Source: Clostridiales bacterium (lineage in GTDB: Bacteria; Bacillota; Clostridia; Christensenellales; CAG-314). Taken from it: DNA of 64,000 nt. The notes below the pieces were generated by a model. The model made no database searches and was not told where the DNA came from. It saw only the letters and a program-made list of their open reading frames with translations. A program made the position numbers and the translations under genes. Positions within the stretch are counted from its first letter, which is position 1. Every line of letters begins with the position of its first letter. Location: positions 40,323 to 104,322 of the forward strand of contig JAFLVJ010000002.1 of the NCBI GenBank assembly GCA_022508375.1, written 5' to 3'. Shown piece by piece: positions 34,895 through 42,204 of this stretch.

Positions 34895-35461
34895 ATGAGA
34901 AGTTTTACCACCATTGATTTACAATATGCTCACAGATTTTACGGTTTCAAGGGAGAAGCGCAATATTTGCACGGTCACACAGGCGTACTCACTATTGAAG
35001 TGGAAGGCGCCATTGAAGAAGGTGTAAATATGGTCTTTCCCTGTAACGAAGTAAAGAAAACCGCTTGGGAAGTGTTGCAAAATTTCGATCACGCACTCGT
35101 GCTGAGAGAGGACGACCCACTACTGCCTGCTATACTTGGCGTTTACGAAAAACAAGGAATAAAAAACGGCGCACCCACAAACAAACAAAAGGGCCCCGCA
35201 TTCAAAACGGAACTTGCAACCGCATATCCCGAATGCAGACTGGTTGTAACCAAGGAAACTATGACCGTTGAAGGCATGATAAAGATTGTGTACGACTTAC
35301 TCAAGGACAAGCTCAACATTGTCAAGCTAACCTTTACCAGTGGCGTAAACGGCGCAAGTCAGGAATACGAACCAAAGCAAGTTGCCGACCGTTGCCCTCT
35401 TTGCGGAATTGCCTTGAACGCTAACGGCGTCTGCCCCAAGTGTGGCTACAAGAAAAAGTAA
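34895..35461 (+). CDS. 6-pyruvoyl-tetrahydropterin synthase/QueD-like protein with zinc-ribbon tail
   Basis: A 188-residue protein of the T-fold 6-PTPS/QueD family. Zinc ligands are seen in YAHRFYGF and YLHGHTGVLTIEVEG, and MTVEGM carries the conserved glutamate. The catalytic cysteine of QueD (CGRLHGH) is replaced: here EAQYLHGH has alanine at that place, and the normal MVxDF block reads MVFPCNEV. Residues 165-184 form a zinc ribbon (CPLCGIALN...CPKCGYKKK), a domain not found in classical QueD. AAAGGAG precedes the ATG. It is therefore probably a 6-PTPS variant acting on a different pterin or deazapurine step; queC, queE and queF are not nearby. Confidence 0.72.
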   Translation: MRSFTTIDLQYAHRFYGFKGEAQYLHGHTGVLTIEVEGAIEEGVNMVFPCNEVKKTAWEVLQNFDHALVLREDDPLLPAILGVYEKQGIKNGAPTNKQKGPAFKTELATAYPECRLVVTKETMTVEGMIKIVYDLLKDKLNIVKLTFTSGVNGASQEYEPKQVADRCPLCGIALNANGVCPKCGYKKK

Positions 35462-35506
35462 CAAATATTAACCGCATATAAGTTATTTAGCGCAAATAAC
35501 AGTAAC

Positions 35507-35539
35507 AGAAAAGGAACGCTTGTCAGTGTTCCTTTTCTT
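35507..35539 (+). terminator. Terminator of the QueD-like gene
   Basis: AGAAAAGGAAC / GTTCCTTTTCT, 11-bp stem, followed by TT. Confidence 0.75.
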
Positions 35540-35611
35540 AATTACCTAATACTCACTTTTAGTTGCAAAATAATTTTTTTTACTGTATAATAATCTAGCG
35601 ATTTAATTATT

Positions 35612-35770
35612 GAGGCGTAGCGAAATACAACTTAATAATTATATTTCGAGGTGTAGCGCAGTTGGGACGTAGCGTTAAGCGAACAACACAGTGTGTTGTT
35701 TGTAGTGAAGTCGGCAAAGGCTATGCCTGCAGTCCGGAAGCGCCTTGGGCGCTACCAACTGCTATAAAAC
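35612..35770. repeat. tRNA-derived duplicated segment with internal inverted repeat
   Basis: Positions 35634-35665 repeat 35792-35823 with two mismatches; this includes the first 19 nt of tRNA-Pro and 13 nt of its upstream DNA. At 35740-35763 the reverse complement of the D-arm region (GCGCTACCAACTGC) reappears. The middle holds a strong hairpin AACAACACAGTGTGTTGTTT. The layout of complementary ends plus a central hairpin resembles the family 1 repeats, with tRNA sequence as the arms. Confidence 0.65.
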
Positions 35771-35804
35771 AATAAACTCCCAACACAATTCAATAAGTAT
35801 ATAT

Positions 35805-35880
35805 CGAGGTGTAGCGCAGTTGGTAGCGCGCTTGGTTCGGGACCAAGAGGCCGTGGGTTCGAATCCCGCCACTTCGACCA
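35805..35880 (+). tRNA. tRNA-Pro (anticodon CGG)
   Basis: A complete 76-nt cloverleaf including encoded CCA: acceptor CGAGGTG / CACTTCG, D-arm GCGC...GCGC, anticodon stem CTTGG / CCAAG with loop TTCGGGA giving CGG, and T-arm GTGGG / CCCGC with TTCGAAT. It reads proline codon CCG. Immediately downstream (stop at 35920) is a convergent endonuclease-like gene; upstream is a partial duplicate of the tRNA. Confidence 0.95.
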
Positions 35881-35919
35881 CTCTGGACTCAACTGAACTC
35901 ATCAGTTGAGTCCTATGTT

Positions 35920-37392
35920 TTATTTATATTTCCATTTATATCCGCCCGCTTTCTTGATTACTCCGTGTAAGCATTTTGAGATGCTTGACGCATCGATGTT
36001 TAATTGTTCAGCAGCTTCATTCAACGATTTGTATTCTGCAATTATTTTGCCATTATCATCAAGTTGAACTACAGGTTTTGAATTTAGTCCTTTACGACTT
36101 TTCTTGATTTTCACTATTGGTTCTAATTGATTAACATACTCATATTTCCAACGATAGCCACCCGCATTTGGTCGAATATGTTTCGCGCACATTGTAATGT
36201 TTGAGCCGTTAATATGTAACTCTTTACTTGCAGTTGAAATGCAATCCCATTTTTTAATAAATTTGCCATCTTGCGTATATTGATAAATTGTTTTAGCTTC
36301 GACATGGGAACCGCCACGATTTTGTTTACGGTGGCAAATCTTACAACCTGCTCCTTTTGTACGAGCTTGGATAGTGGTTTTCCACTCATGTCCGCATGTT
36401 GAGCATTTCCACCATACACGTTCACTGCTACCCGCTGGAAACATAGATGGCAATAAATTGCCGTTTCGTTCATAATTCCATTCTTCTGCAAGTTTAGGAT
36501 TTCTTTTTCCTAATGAGTTTTCTAATTGTTGAGTTCGGTGGAGTTCACGAATTTCGTTTTCGTCTCTTTCGAGATTAACATCGGGATAGCCACCTAAAAA
36601 AGTTCCTCGTAGCACTTCAATCTGTTGAAGTACAAATATAATTAAATTCTGTAGATTTCGCCTGTCATCCAGGTTATCTTTGTGATAAACTGCATCAGCT
36701 ATACCCCTACAATCTATGTCGCCACATTCCTTAATTCGTATAAGTTTAATATTCTGTTTCTGACAAATTTGATATTTAATTTCCTCTCGCGCTCTTTTTT
36801 CTTTTTTGTGCCAAAATACTCCGTCATACTCTATTGCAAGTCGTCGTGACGGGATATAAATATCTAATTCCATACGGTTATCAAAAACTTCTGTATAGCG
36901 ATTAATTGTATCTGGATAAAGTTTTTTGATATAGTAGTAAAAAGCTTGTTCCGCAAAAGACGTTTGCCTACCTGAATTACATATCGGACAATTTGTTCCG
37001 CCCGAACGGTGATTGATAGTTGCTTGATACTCATGCCCTTGTGAACATACCCACCAAACCTTTTTATTTGCACCATATGTAACTTTGTCAGGTGTCAGTT
37101 CACCATTTAATGTCGGATGCCATTCCGATGCTAACTGTGGATGAGTTGTGACTAGATCGTTTTTGCCATTGACCACCACTTTGTTTGAACATAAAGGACA
37201 TTTTCGTCCATTAGCTCTATTTAGTATCTTTGCTTCCCACTCATATCCGCATTTGCTACATTTCCACCAAACTTTTTTACTACTTTTATAGGTGAGTTTA
37301 TCTGGGAAAAGACCAAGTTCGTTGTTCTTATCCCAATCCCATTCTCTCATTAATTTTTTATTGTCAGAAACAAATATTTTATCCTTATCCAT
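35920..37392 (-). CDS. Zinc-ribbon / VSR-like endonuclease with NUMOD1 DNA-binding repeats
   Basis: A 490-residue putative homing-type nuclease. Three probable treble-clef zinc ribbons (DUF4379-like; VWWKCSKCGYEW...CPLC, VWWVCSQGHEYQ...CPIC, VWWKCSTCGHEWK...CKIC) bind DNA; between the second and third lies a PD-(D/E)XK/VSR-like core (SFAEQAFYYYIKKLYP, then MELDIYIPSRRLAIEYDGVFWHKKEK). Two NUMOD1-type repeats end the protein (IYQYTQDGKFIKKWDCISTASKEL and VVQLDDNGKIIAEYKSLNEAAEQL). NUMOD1 is typical of homing endonucleases. The gene is A+T-richer than its surroundings and its 3' end abuts tRNA-Pro, so acquisition is likely. Catalytic activity is inferred. Confidence 0.78.
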   Translation of the reverse strand: MDKDKIFVSDNKKLMREWDWDKNNELGLFPDKLTYKSSKKVWWKCSKCGYEWEAKILNRANGRKCPLCSNKVVVNGKNDLVTTHPQLASEWHPTLNGELTPDKVTYGANKKVWWVCSQGHEYQATINHRSGGTNCPICNSGRQTSFAEQAFYYYIKKLYPDTINRYTEVFDNRMELDIYIPSRRLAIEYDGVFWHKKEKRAREEIKYQICQKQNIKLIRIKECGDIDCRGIADAVYHKDNLDDRRNLQNLIIFVLQQIEVLRGTFLGGYPDVNLERDENEIRELHRTQQLENSLGKRNPKLAEEWNYERNGNLLPSMFPAGSSERVWWKCSTCGHEWKTTIQARTKGAGCKICHRKQNRGGSHVEAKTIYQYTQDGKFIKKWDCISTASKELHINGSNITMCAKHIRPNAGGYRWKYEYVNQLEPIVKIKKSRKGLNSKPVVQLDDNGKIIAEYKSLNEAAEQLNIDASSISKCLHGVIKKAGGYKWKYK

Positions 37393-37599
37393 TTTAATAC
37401 GTTCATTTTAGATTTTAATGTATTTTAGTTTAACATATTTTTAATCTATCTTCAACATAAAACTTGTTCCTTTGTTTTTGTGCCATTTAAACAACTAGAT
37501 TTTAAGTTTTATGAAAACAATATGTAATATATCACATTATTTTTCTTAACAAAATTACGATTATAAAAGTATATCTGAAAAAACACTAAGGAGAAAAAT

Positions 37600-38706
37600 A
37601 TGATACTGAATGACTATACCAGTGTAGATATTGAAAATTTGTCACAATTTATATCTGTCATTAATGATTATGTTAGTCCACGCGGTCATAAAAAAGAATT
37701 TACTAGAATTAATAATTTGTATTGGTATATCGATGACCTACACCGAACATTAAATCATTTGCGTTTTGAATTTGATGAGGTGATTGATAACGATATTGAA
37801 CTTTATAGATGCGCAAGAGAAATCCTAGACACCGAAACTGAACTTGAATACTGGCAGCAATTTAGAAAGCATGCAAAAAAACTGGAAAATGACGACATTT
37901 TATTTTCTAAATCAAATTTTAGACAATACAAGTATTATTTTCGCGGTCATTACAATGCACAACTTTATAGATTATTACCCGGTGTTCTTCGAGATTCAGA
38001 ACCTCTTAAAGAAGATTTTTATTATCACAATATAAAAGTTCAATGTTCGGAAGATTTCATAAACTGTAATCACATACATCAGTTGGTACAAATGCAACAC
38101 TACGATTGTCCAACAAGGCTATTGGATATTACGTCTAATCCATTAGTTGCGCTCTACTTTGCATGCAAAAATTTTAGATGCGAAAGGTGCGATAAAGCAA
38201 ACATAGGTGAAGTGTTTATATTTGCGGTTAAAGAATCGGAAATTTTATATTACGATAGCGATAAAGCACTGATGCTTTCCTGTTTGCCTAGATTTTCTTA
38301 TGCGGATAAAATGGAAATATATGACGCATGTTACAAAAAAATAAGAACCCACGGTAAATTTGATGCTCCAAACAATGGCACTACCGTTGAGCGACTTTAC
38401 CACGAAATTAAAACAGAGGTTCCCTCTTTTGAAAAAAAGATAAACCCTGTAGATTTGTTGACACCTTTCTTTGTTCAGCCTCTTAAAATGAATGCACGTA
38501 TTTTGAAACAAGACGGGGCTTTTATTATCAATGGTTTAAGTAAATCCACCGACGATGCCATTCAAAAATTGGAATACTTAGTTACTACTAGAATAAGAGT
38601 TCACAATCAAGACAACATACTAAAAGAACTTGATAAATTGGGAATTAATGAAGCAACATTGTTCCCAGAGGTTGACAAAGTTGCAAACTATTTGAAGAGC
38701 AAGTGA
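37600..38706 (+). CDS. FRG-domain protein
   Basis: A 368-residue protein with the FRG domain, named for a conserved Phe-Arg-Gly. Visible parts are YYFRGHYNAQLYRLLPGVLRD (about residue 109) and IHQLVQMQHYDCPTRLLDITSNPLVALYFACKN (about 165-197), the two strongest family blocks. FRG proteins are of unknown biochemistry but occur in mobile DNA and in candidate phage-defence loci. AAGGAG precedes ATG 37600. It is strongly A+T-rich like the neighbouring endonuclease gene, from which it is divergent; the two appear to form one insert beside tRNA-Pro. No toxin or antitoxin partner is visible. Confidence 0.82.
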   Translation: MILNDYTSVDIENLSQFISVINDYVSPRGHKKEFTRINNLYWYIDDLHRTLNHLRFEFDEVIDNDIELYRCAREILDTETELEYWQQFRKHAKKLENDDILFSKSNFRQYKYYFRGHYNAQLYRLLPGVLRDSEPLKEDFYYHNIKVQCSEDFINCNHIHQLVQMQHYDCPTRLLDITSNPLVALYFACKNFRCERCDKANIGEVFIFAVKESEILYYDSDKALMLSCLPRFSYADKMEIYDACYKKIRTHGKFDAPNNGTTVERLYHEIKTEVPSFEKKINPVDLLTPFFVQPLKMNARILKQDGAFIINGLSKSTDDAIQKLEYLVTTRIRVHNQDNILKELDKLGINEATLFPEVDKVANYLKSK

Positions 38707-38739
38707 GTGTTCGGCTGAAACATTGCGCTTTTGACAAAC

Positions 38740-38773
38740 AAAAACCCCAACCGAATTTGTGGTTGGGGTTTCT
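38740..38773 (+). terminator. Bidirectional terminator between the FRG and cupin genes
   Basis: AAACCCCAACC / GGTTGGGGTTT with an eight-base loop. Confidence 0.85.
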
Positions 38774-38778
38774 TATCG

Positions 38779-39192
38779 CTACTTTAATTTATTGTAATCT
38801 TTTTCGTCCACGGGCTCGCACCATTCGTTGACAATACCCTCGCCAGGGACTTCGATTGCCAGATGTTGGAACCAGCTGTCCTTCGCCGCGCCGTGCCAAT
38901 GCTTTACTCCCTGCGGTATGTTTACAACGTCGCCGGGGTGCATTTCTACTGCAGGCTTGCCCCACTCCTGATACCAACCGCGTCCCGCAACGCAAATTAA
39001 GATTTGTCCGCCGCCGCTCTTAGCGTGGTGGATGTGCCAGTTGTTTATGCATTTCGGTTCAAAGGTAACGTTAAACACCGTTACCTGTTGCGTGGACAGA
39101 TATTGCAAATAACTTTGTCCGCTAAAGTATTGCGCGTATGCGTCATTCGACTCGCCCATAGGAAATACAGATAAATTCTTTTCGATTTTCAT
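38779..39192 (-). CDS. Cupin-domain protein
   Basis: A 137-residue single-domain cupin. First motif: NNWHIHHAKSGGGQILICVAGRGWYQEWG (metal ligands HxH plus acidic residue); second motif: MHPGDVVNIPQGVKHWHGAAKDSWFQHLAIEV. This is close to the quercetinase-like/YlbA-type cupins often annotated with carboxymuconolactone decarboxylases. A GTG at 39201 extends the frame, but AGAGGTG lies 6 nt before ATG 39192, which fixes the start. Substrate unknown. It follows 18 nt after the stop of the next gene upstream (39211), so it may be co-transcribed with the cyclophilin-like and acetyltransferase genes. Confidence 0.85.
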   Translation of the reverse strand: MKIEKNLSVFPMGESNDAYAQYFSGQSYLQYLSTQQVTVFNVTFEPKCINNWHIHHAKSGGGQILICVAGRGWYQEWGKPAVEMHPGDVVNIPQGVKHWHGAAKDSWFQHLAIEVPGEGIVNEWCEPVDEKDYNKLK

Positions 39193-39210
39193 ATCAAACA
39201 CCTCTTTGTT

Positions 39211-39684
39211 TTAATTTAAGCTCAGCGTTACTTGTGTGCTGCCTTTGCCTGTGCCGACAAGAGTTTTCAACTGCGCCGCGGAATATCCGTTTATCTTGCC
39301 GATACGAGTATAAGACCACGAGTTACTGCCAACCATGATACATATTTGATTACCTTGATACAATATGACGTCGCCCGCCGATGTTGTAATTTGCGAATTA
39401 CTTGTAGGCAAACTGTGCCCAATATTACCTACCTTTTCAAATCCGCCGTAGTCGTCTGCCGTGTAGGTTATGTCGCCCTGCTTTAACAGTTCAACAAGCG
39501 CCTCGACGGACGAGTTGTTTTCAAGCGTAACTTCTAATTTATTTCCGTAAATTGTGATGAACATTTTTGTTACCTCAGCTTGTGTGGGTTCGTCATTGTC
39601 GGGATTATCGATATCCTTAGCAGGACATGCGCAAAGCAAAAACAGTAAGAGTACCGACATAATAACCAGCGCTATTTTTTTCAT
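39211..39684 (-). CDS. Cyclophilin-like-fold lipoprotein
   Basis: A 157-residue lipoprotein: signal peptide MKKIALVIMSVLLLFLLCAC with a lipobox at LCAC, a short DNPDNDEPT linker, then the cyclophilin-like fold seen in many anaerobes (MFITIYGNKLEVTLENNSSVEALVELLKQ, GFEKVGNIGHSLP, TTSAGDVILYQGNQICIMVGSNSWSYTRIGKING). Such proteins sit with cupins and flavodoxins in small redox-related clusters. ATG 39684 is preferred over the adjoining GTG 39687. Peptidyl-prolyl isomerase activity is not established for this family. Confidence 0.8.
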   Translation of the reverse strand: MKKIALVIMSVLLLFLLCACPAKDIDNPDNDEPTQAEVTKMFITIYGNKLEVTLENNSSVEALVELLKQGDITYTADDYGGFEKVGNIGHSLPTSNSQITTSAGDVILYQGNQICIMVGSNSWSYTRIGKINGYSAAQLKTLVGTGKGSTQVTLSLN

Positions 39685-39694
39685 CACTACTCAC

Positions 39695-40261
39695 CTATTC
39701 CTCAATATTTTTAACTACCTTGGCGGGAACTCCGGCGACCACTACGTTAGCAGGAACGTCCTTGGTTACTACTGCGCCTGCGGCAACTACCGAATTGTCA
39801 CCAATGGTTACGCCTGACAGAATTGTTGCATGCGCGCCTATCCACACATTGTTACCTATATTGACGGGGGCAGGTACCAAATTCGCGCGTCTTGTTGGGG
39901 CTAGCTCATGGTTGAGCGTTGCAATTACAACTTGTTGTCCGATAAGCACGTTGTTACCGATTTCAATACCGCCTTGGTCTTGAAAACAGCAACCGGAATT
40001 TATAAATACATTTTCCCCTACGGAAATGTTTTTGCCGTAATCTGCATAGAATGGCGGAAACAGCTTAAAGTTTATAACCTTTTGCCCAATGAGCTGCGAA
40101 AATAGCTCTTGGATTTTTTCCGGTGGGTTGTATTTATTGTTAATTTCGGCTGTAAGTTTACGCGTTTCCTCTCCAATTTCAAACATATGCAAATGAAATT
40201 CGGAATTCGCGGTTACTACCGTGCGTTTTTTCATTTCTGCCTTGAACTGCTTTATATTCAT
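39695..40261 (-). CDS. Sugar O-acetyltransferase (hexapeptide-repeat, maltose/galactoside type)
   Basis: A 188-residue left-handed beta-helix acetyltransferase using acetyl-CoA. The N-terminal helix region carries the Mac domain, and the hexapeptide core includes [46 protein letters not shown], the catalytic His in LNHE, then [54 protein letters not shown]. It resembles LacA/Maa. The ATG 40261 is chosen over a GTG three codons upstream because GGGTGA fits before it. It precedes the cyclophilin-like gene by 10 nt on the same strand. Confidence 0.9.
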   Translation of the reverse strand: MNIKQFKAEMKKRTVVTANSEFHLHMFEIGEETRKLTAEINNKYNPPEKIQELFSQLIGQKVINFKLFPPFYADYGKNISVGENVFINSGCCFQDQGGIEIGNNVLIGQQVVIATLNHELAPTRRANLVPAPVNIGNNVWIGAHATILSGVTIGDNSVVAAGAVVTKDVPANVVVAGVPAKVVKNIEE

Positions 40262-40389
40262 ACCTTTCACCCAACTTATTATTTAAGGTATATTGTATCA
40301 CTTGCAAGCAAATATAGCAAATATCTGTTTTGTATAATTTATGTAACCAATCGATATTGCCCCATATTGCAACTATGTGCACAAAACGC

Positions 40390-40418
40390 TTGAAAATAAT
40401 GACAAAATGTGGTACAAT
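40390..40418 (+). promoter_or_regulatory. Predicted sigma-A promoter of hpt
   Basis: TTGAAA (40390-40395), 17-bp spacer, TACAAT (40413-40418); leader about 20 nt. Confidence 0.7.
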
Positions 40419-40444
40419 TCGCGAAAATATACTTGGAGTAAGTT

Positions 40445-40996
40445 ATGCACAACAATCTGGAAAAGATAATATTGAACGAGGAGCAAATTGCCGCCAAGGT
40501 AAAAGAGGCGGCGGCTTGGTTGGACAATAAATTCAAGGACGCGCAATATACACCCATTGCAATATGCGTATTGAAGGGAAGCGTGTTCTTTTTTTGCGAT
40601 GTGACGCGCGCAATGCAAACGCCCGTTCACTTGGATTTCATGCGGGTGTCATCGTACGGCAATTCCTCCAAAAGCTCGGGCATGCCGCATATAATAATGG
40701 ACTTGTCCTACTCCGTACAGGATCGCGACGTCATCTTAATTGAGGATATCGTGGACTCCGGCTACACCCTGTCGAAGATGAAGGAGCTCATGCTTGGGCG
40801 CGGAGCGAAATCCTTTACCGTTGTGACGCTTCTCAACAAGCCCTCACGCCGAAAGTTACCCGTCAAGGCCGACTTCAGTTGCTTCGAAGTCGCCAACGAA
40901 TTTGTCGTCGGATACGGACTTGACTACGCCGAGCAATACCGCAACCTGCCCTACATAGGCGTACTCAAGCGTGAAATTTACGAAACCGACAAGTAA
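40445..40996 (+). CDS. hpt: Hypoxanthine phosphoribosyltransferase
   Basis: Purine salvage enzyme converting hypoxanthine (and guanine) plus PRPP to IMP/GMP. The 183-residue protein has ICVLKGSVFFFCDVTRAM, the flexible loop region DFMRVSSYGNSSKSSG, the PRPP-binding VILIEDIVDSGYTLSKM, KPSRRKLPVKADF and VGYGLDYAEQYRNLPYIGVL at the base-binding end. GGAG precedes ATG 40445 and a good promoter lies 27 bp upstream. It is monocistronic with a strong terminator. Confidence 0.96.
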   Translation: MHNNLEKIILNEEQIAAKVKEAAAWLDNKFKDAQYTPIAICVLKGSVFFFCDVTRAMQTPVHLDFMRVSSYGNSSKSSGMPHIIMDLSYSVQDRDVILIEDIVDSGYTLSKMKELMLGRGAKSFTVVTLLNKPSRRKLPVKADFSCFEVANEFVVGYGLDYAEQYRNLPYIGVLKREIYETDK

Positions 40997-41017
40997 AATA
41001 AGTGTTAGTTACACCCC

Positions 41018-41050
41018 AAAAGAGAGCACCTCAACAGCGCTCTCTTTTTT
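41018..41050 (+). terminator. Terminator of hpt
   Basis: AAAAGAGAGC pairs with GCTCTCTTTT, followed by TT. Confidence 0.85.
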
Positions 41051-41237
41051 GCTTTATTTAACAAAAGCGCATATCGAGTTGCTGATAACTTGAAGTAAAC
41101 TGAATCGGCATTGGGATATTAGGTTGACAAACGTCGGTTTTTGTCGTAACCTATATAGGTTAATATTATATATTACATCACGCGCAAAAGCAGATAATAT
41201 ACAATACTGACAAACAAATTAAAAGAGAGGATTGTTT

Positions 41238-42176
41238 ATGAAAAAATTTATCATCTTGCCCGATTCCAACTGCGACATGTCCAAAGAACTGCGCGAGCAA
41301 TTCGGCGTGAAGGACTACATAAAAGGCTATGCGCATTTCAGCGATGGCAGAGACATACGTACCGGTCTTGAATGGGATAGCATTTCACGCAAGGATTTTT
41401 ACAGCGCGCTGTCCGACAAGCACATGAAGATAAGCACCTCGCCGGCAAGCCCCGAGGAGTACTACGAAATCTTTTCCATGTTCGCCAAGGAAGGTTATGA
41501 TATTGTCAGCATATCCATATCCTCCTGCATAAGCGTATCCTACGAAAACTCCAAGAAGGCAGCAGAACGCATCAAGGCGGAATATCCCGACTGTGAAGTA
41601 TATTGCTGCGATTCACTGAGAATGTCCGGTTCTCTGGGACTGTTGACACTGTACGCGCATGAGTTGCAAGCTCAAGGCAAGAGCGCGCTCGAAGTGTACG
41701 AATGGCTAGAGTCCAACAAGCGCAAGACCCATCAGATGGGTCCCATTGACGACCTTATCTTCGTTGCGCGCCGCGGACGTCTATCCATGGGTAAGGCAAT
41801 CATGGGCAGCTTCGCCGGCGTAAAACCCATGGGCGACTGCAACAGTGAAGGCTACGTTACCGTGCTTACCAAGGCCAAGGGAATCAAAAAGGCGTTAGCG
41901 CTGACCGTATCGTATATCAAACGCGCGGCTGTAGATATCGAAAACCAATACGTTTACGTTACACACAGCGACAGAGAAGACTACGCGTTGACCTTGAAGG
42001 AAATGATTGAAACCACCCTTCACCCCAAGAAAGTTTTCCTCAGCGACGTTTTCACCGGATGCGGAACGAACATCGGCCCGGGAATGATTTGCGCATACTT
42101 CATGGGTGAAGAAATTTCCGAAGACGGCTCAAAAGAAAAAGAAATGATGAACGACGCTATCGCCAACTGCAAATAG
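41238..42176 (+). CDS. fakB: DegV family fatty-acid-binding protein (FakB)
   Basis: A 312-residue DegV protein starting MKKFIILPDSNCDMSKELREQFGV. It shows MKISTSPASPEEYYEIF, SISISSCISVSYENSKKAAE, IDDLIFVARRGRLSMGKAIMGSFAG and THSDREDYAL, covering the fatty-acid-binding pocket and head group loops. FakB hands a bound fatty acid to FakA, encoded 28 nt downstream, for phosphorylation to acyl-phosphate. The ATG at 41238 with GAGAGGAT before it is preferred over the TTG at 41232. A second DegV gene is at 4200. Confidence 0.88.
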   Translation: MKKFIILPDSNCDMSKELREQFGVKDYIKGYAHFSDGRDIRTGLEWDSISRKDFYSALSDKHMKISTSPASPEEYYEIFSMFAKEGYDIVSISISSCISVSYENSKKAAERIKAEYPDCEVYCCDSLRMSGSLGLLTLYAHELQAQGKSALEVYEWLESNKRKTHQMGPIDDLIFVARRGRLSMGKAIMGSFAGVKPMGDCNSEGYVTVLTKAKGIKKALALTVSYIKRAAVDIENQYVYVTHSDREDYALTLKEMIETTLHPKKVFLSDVFTGCGTNIGPGMICAYFMGEEISEDGSKEKEMMNDAIANCK

Positions 42177-42204
42177 GCTATTAGCGCCCTACCGAGGATA
42201 ATAA

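Noticed and set aside
35647..35720. A second tRNA-Pro gene
   Set aside because: Only the first 19 nt match; anticodon and T-arms are missing, so it is a fragment.
35920..38706. Integrated prophage at tRNA-Pro
   Set aside because: No integrase, structural or replication genes were found; only two genes fill the insert.
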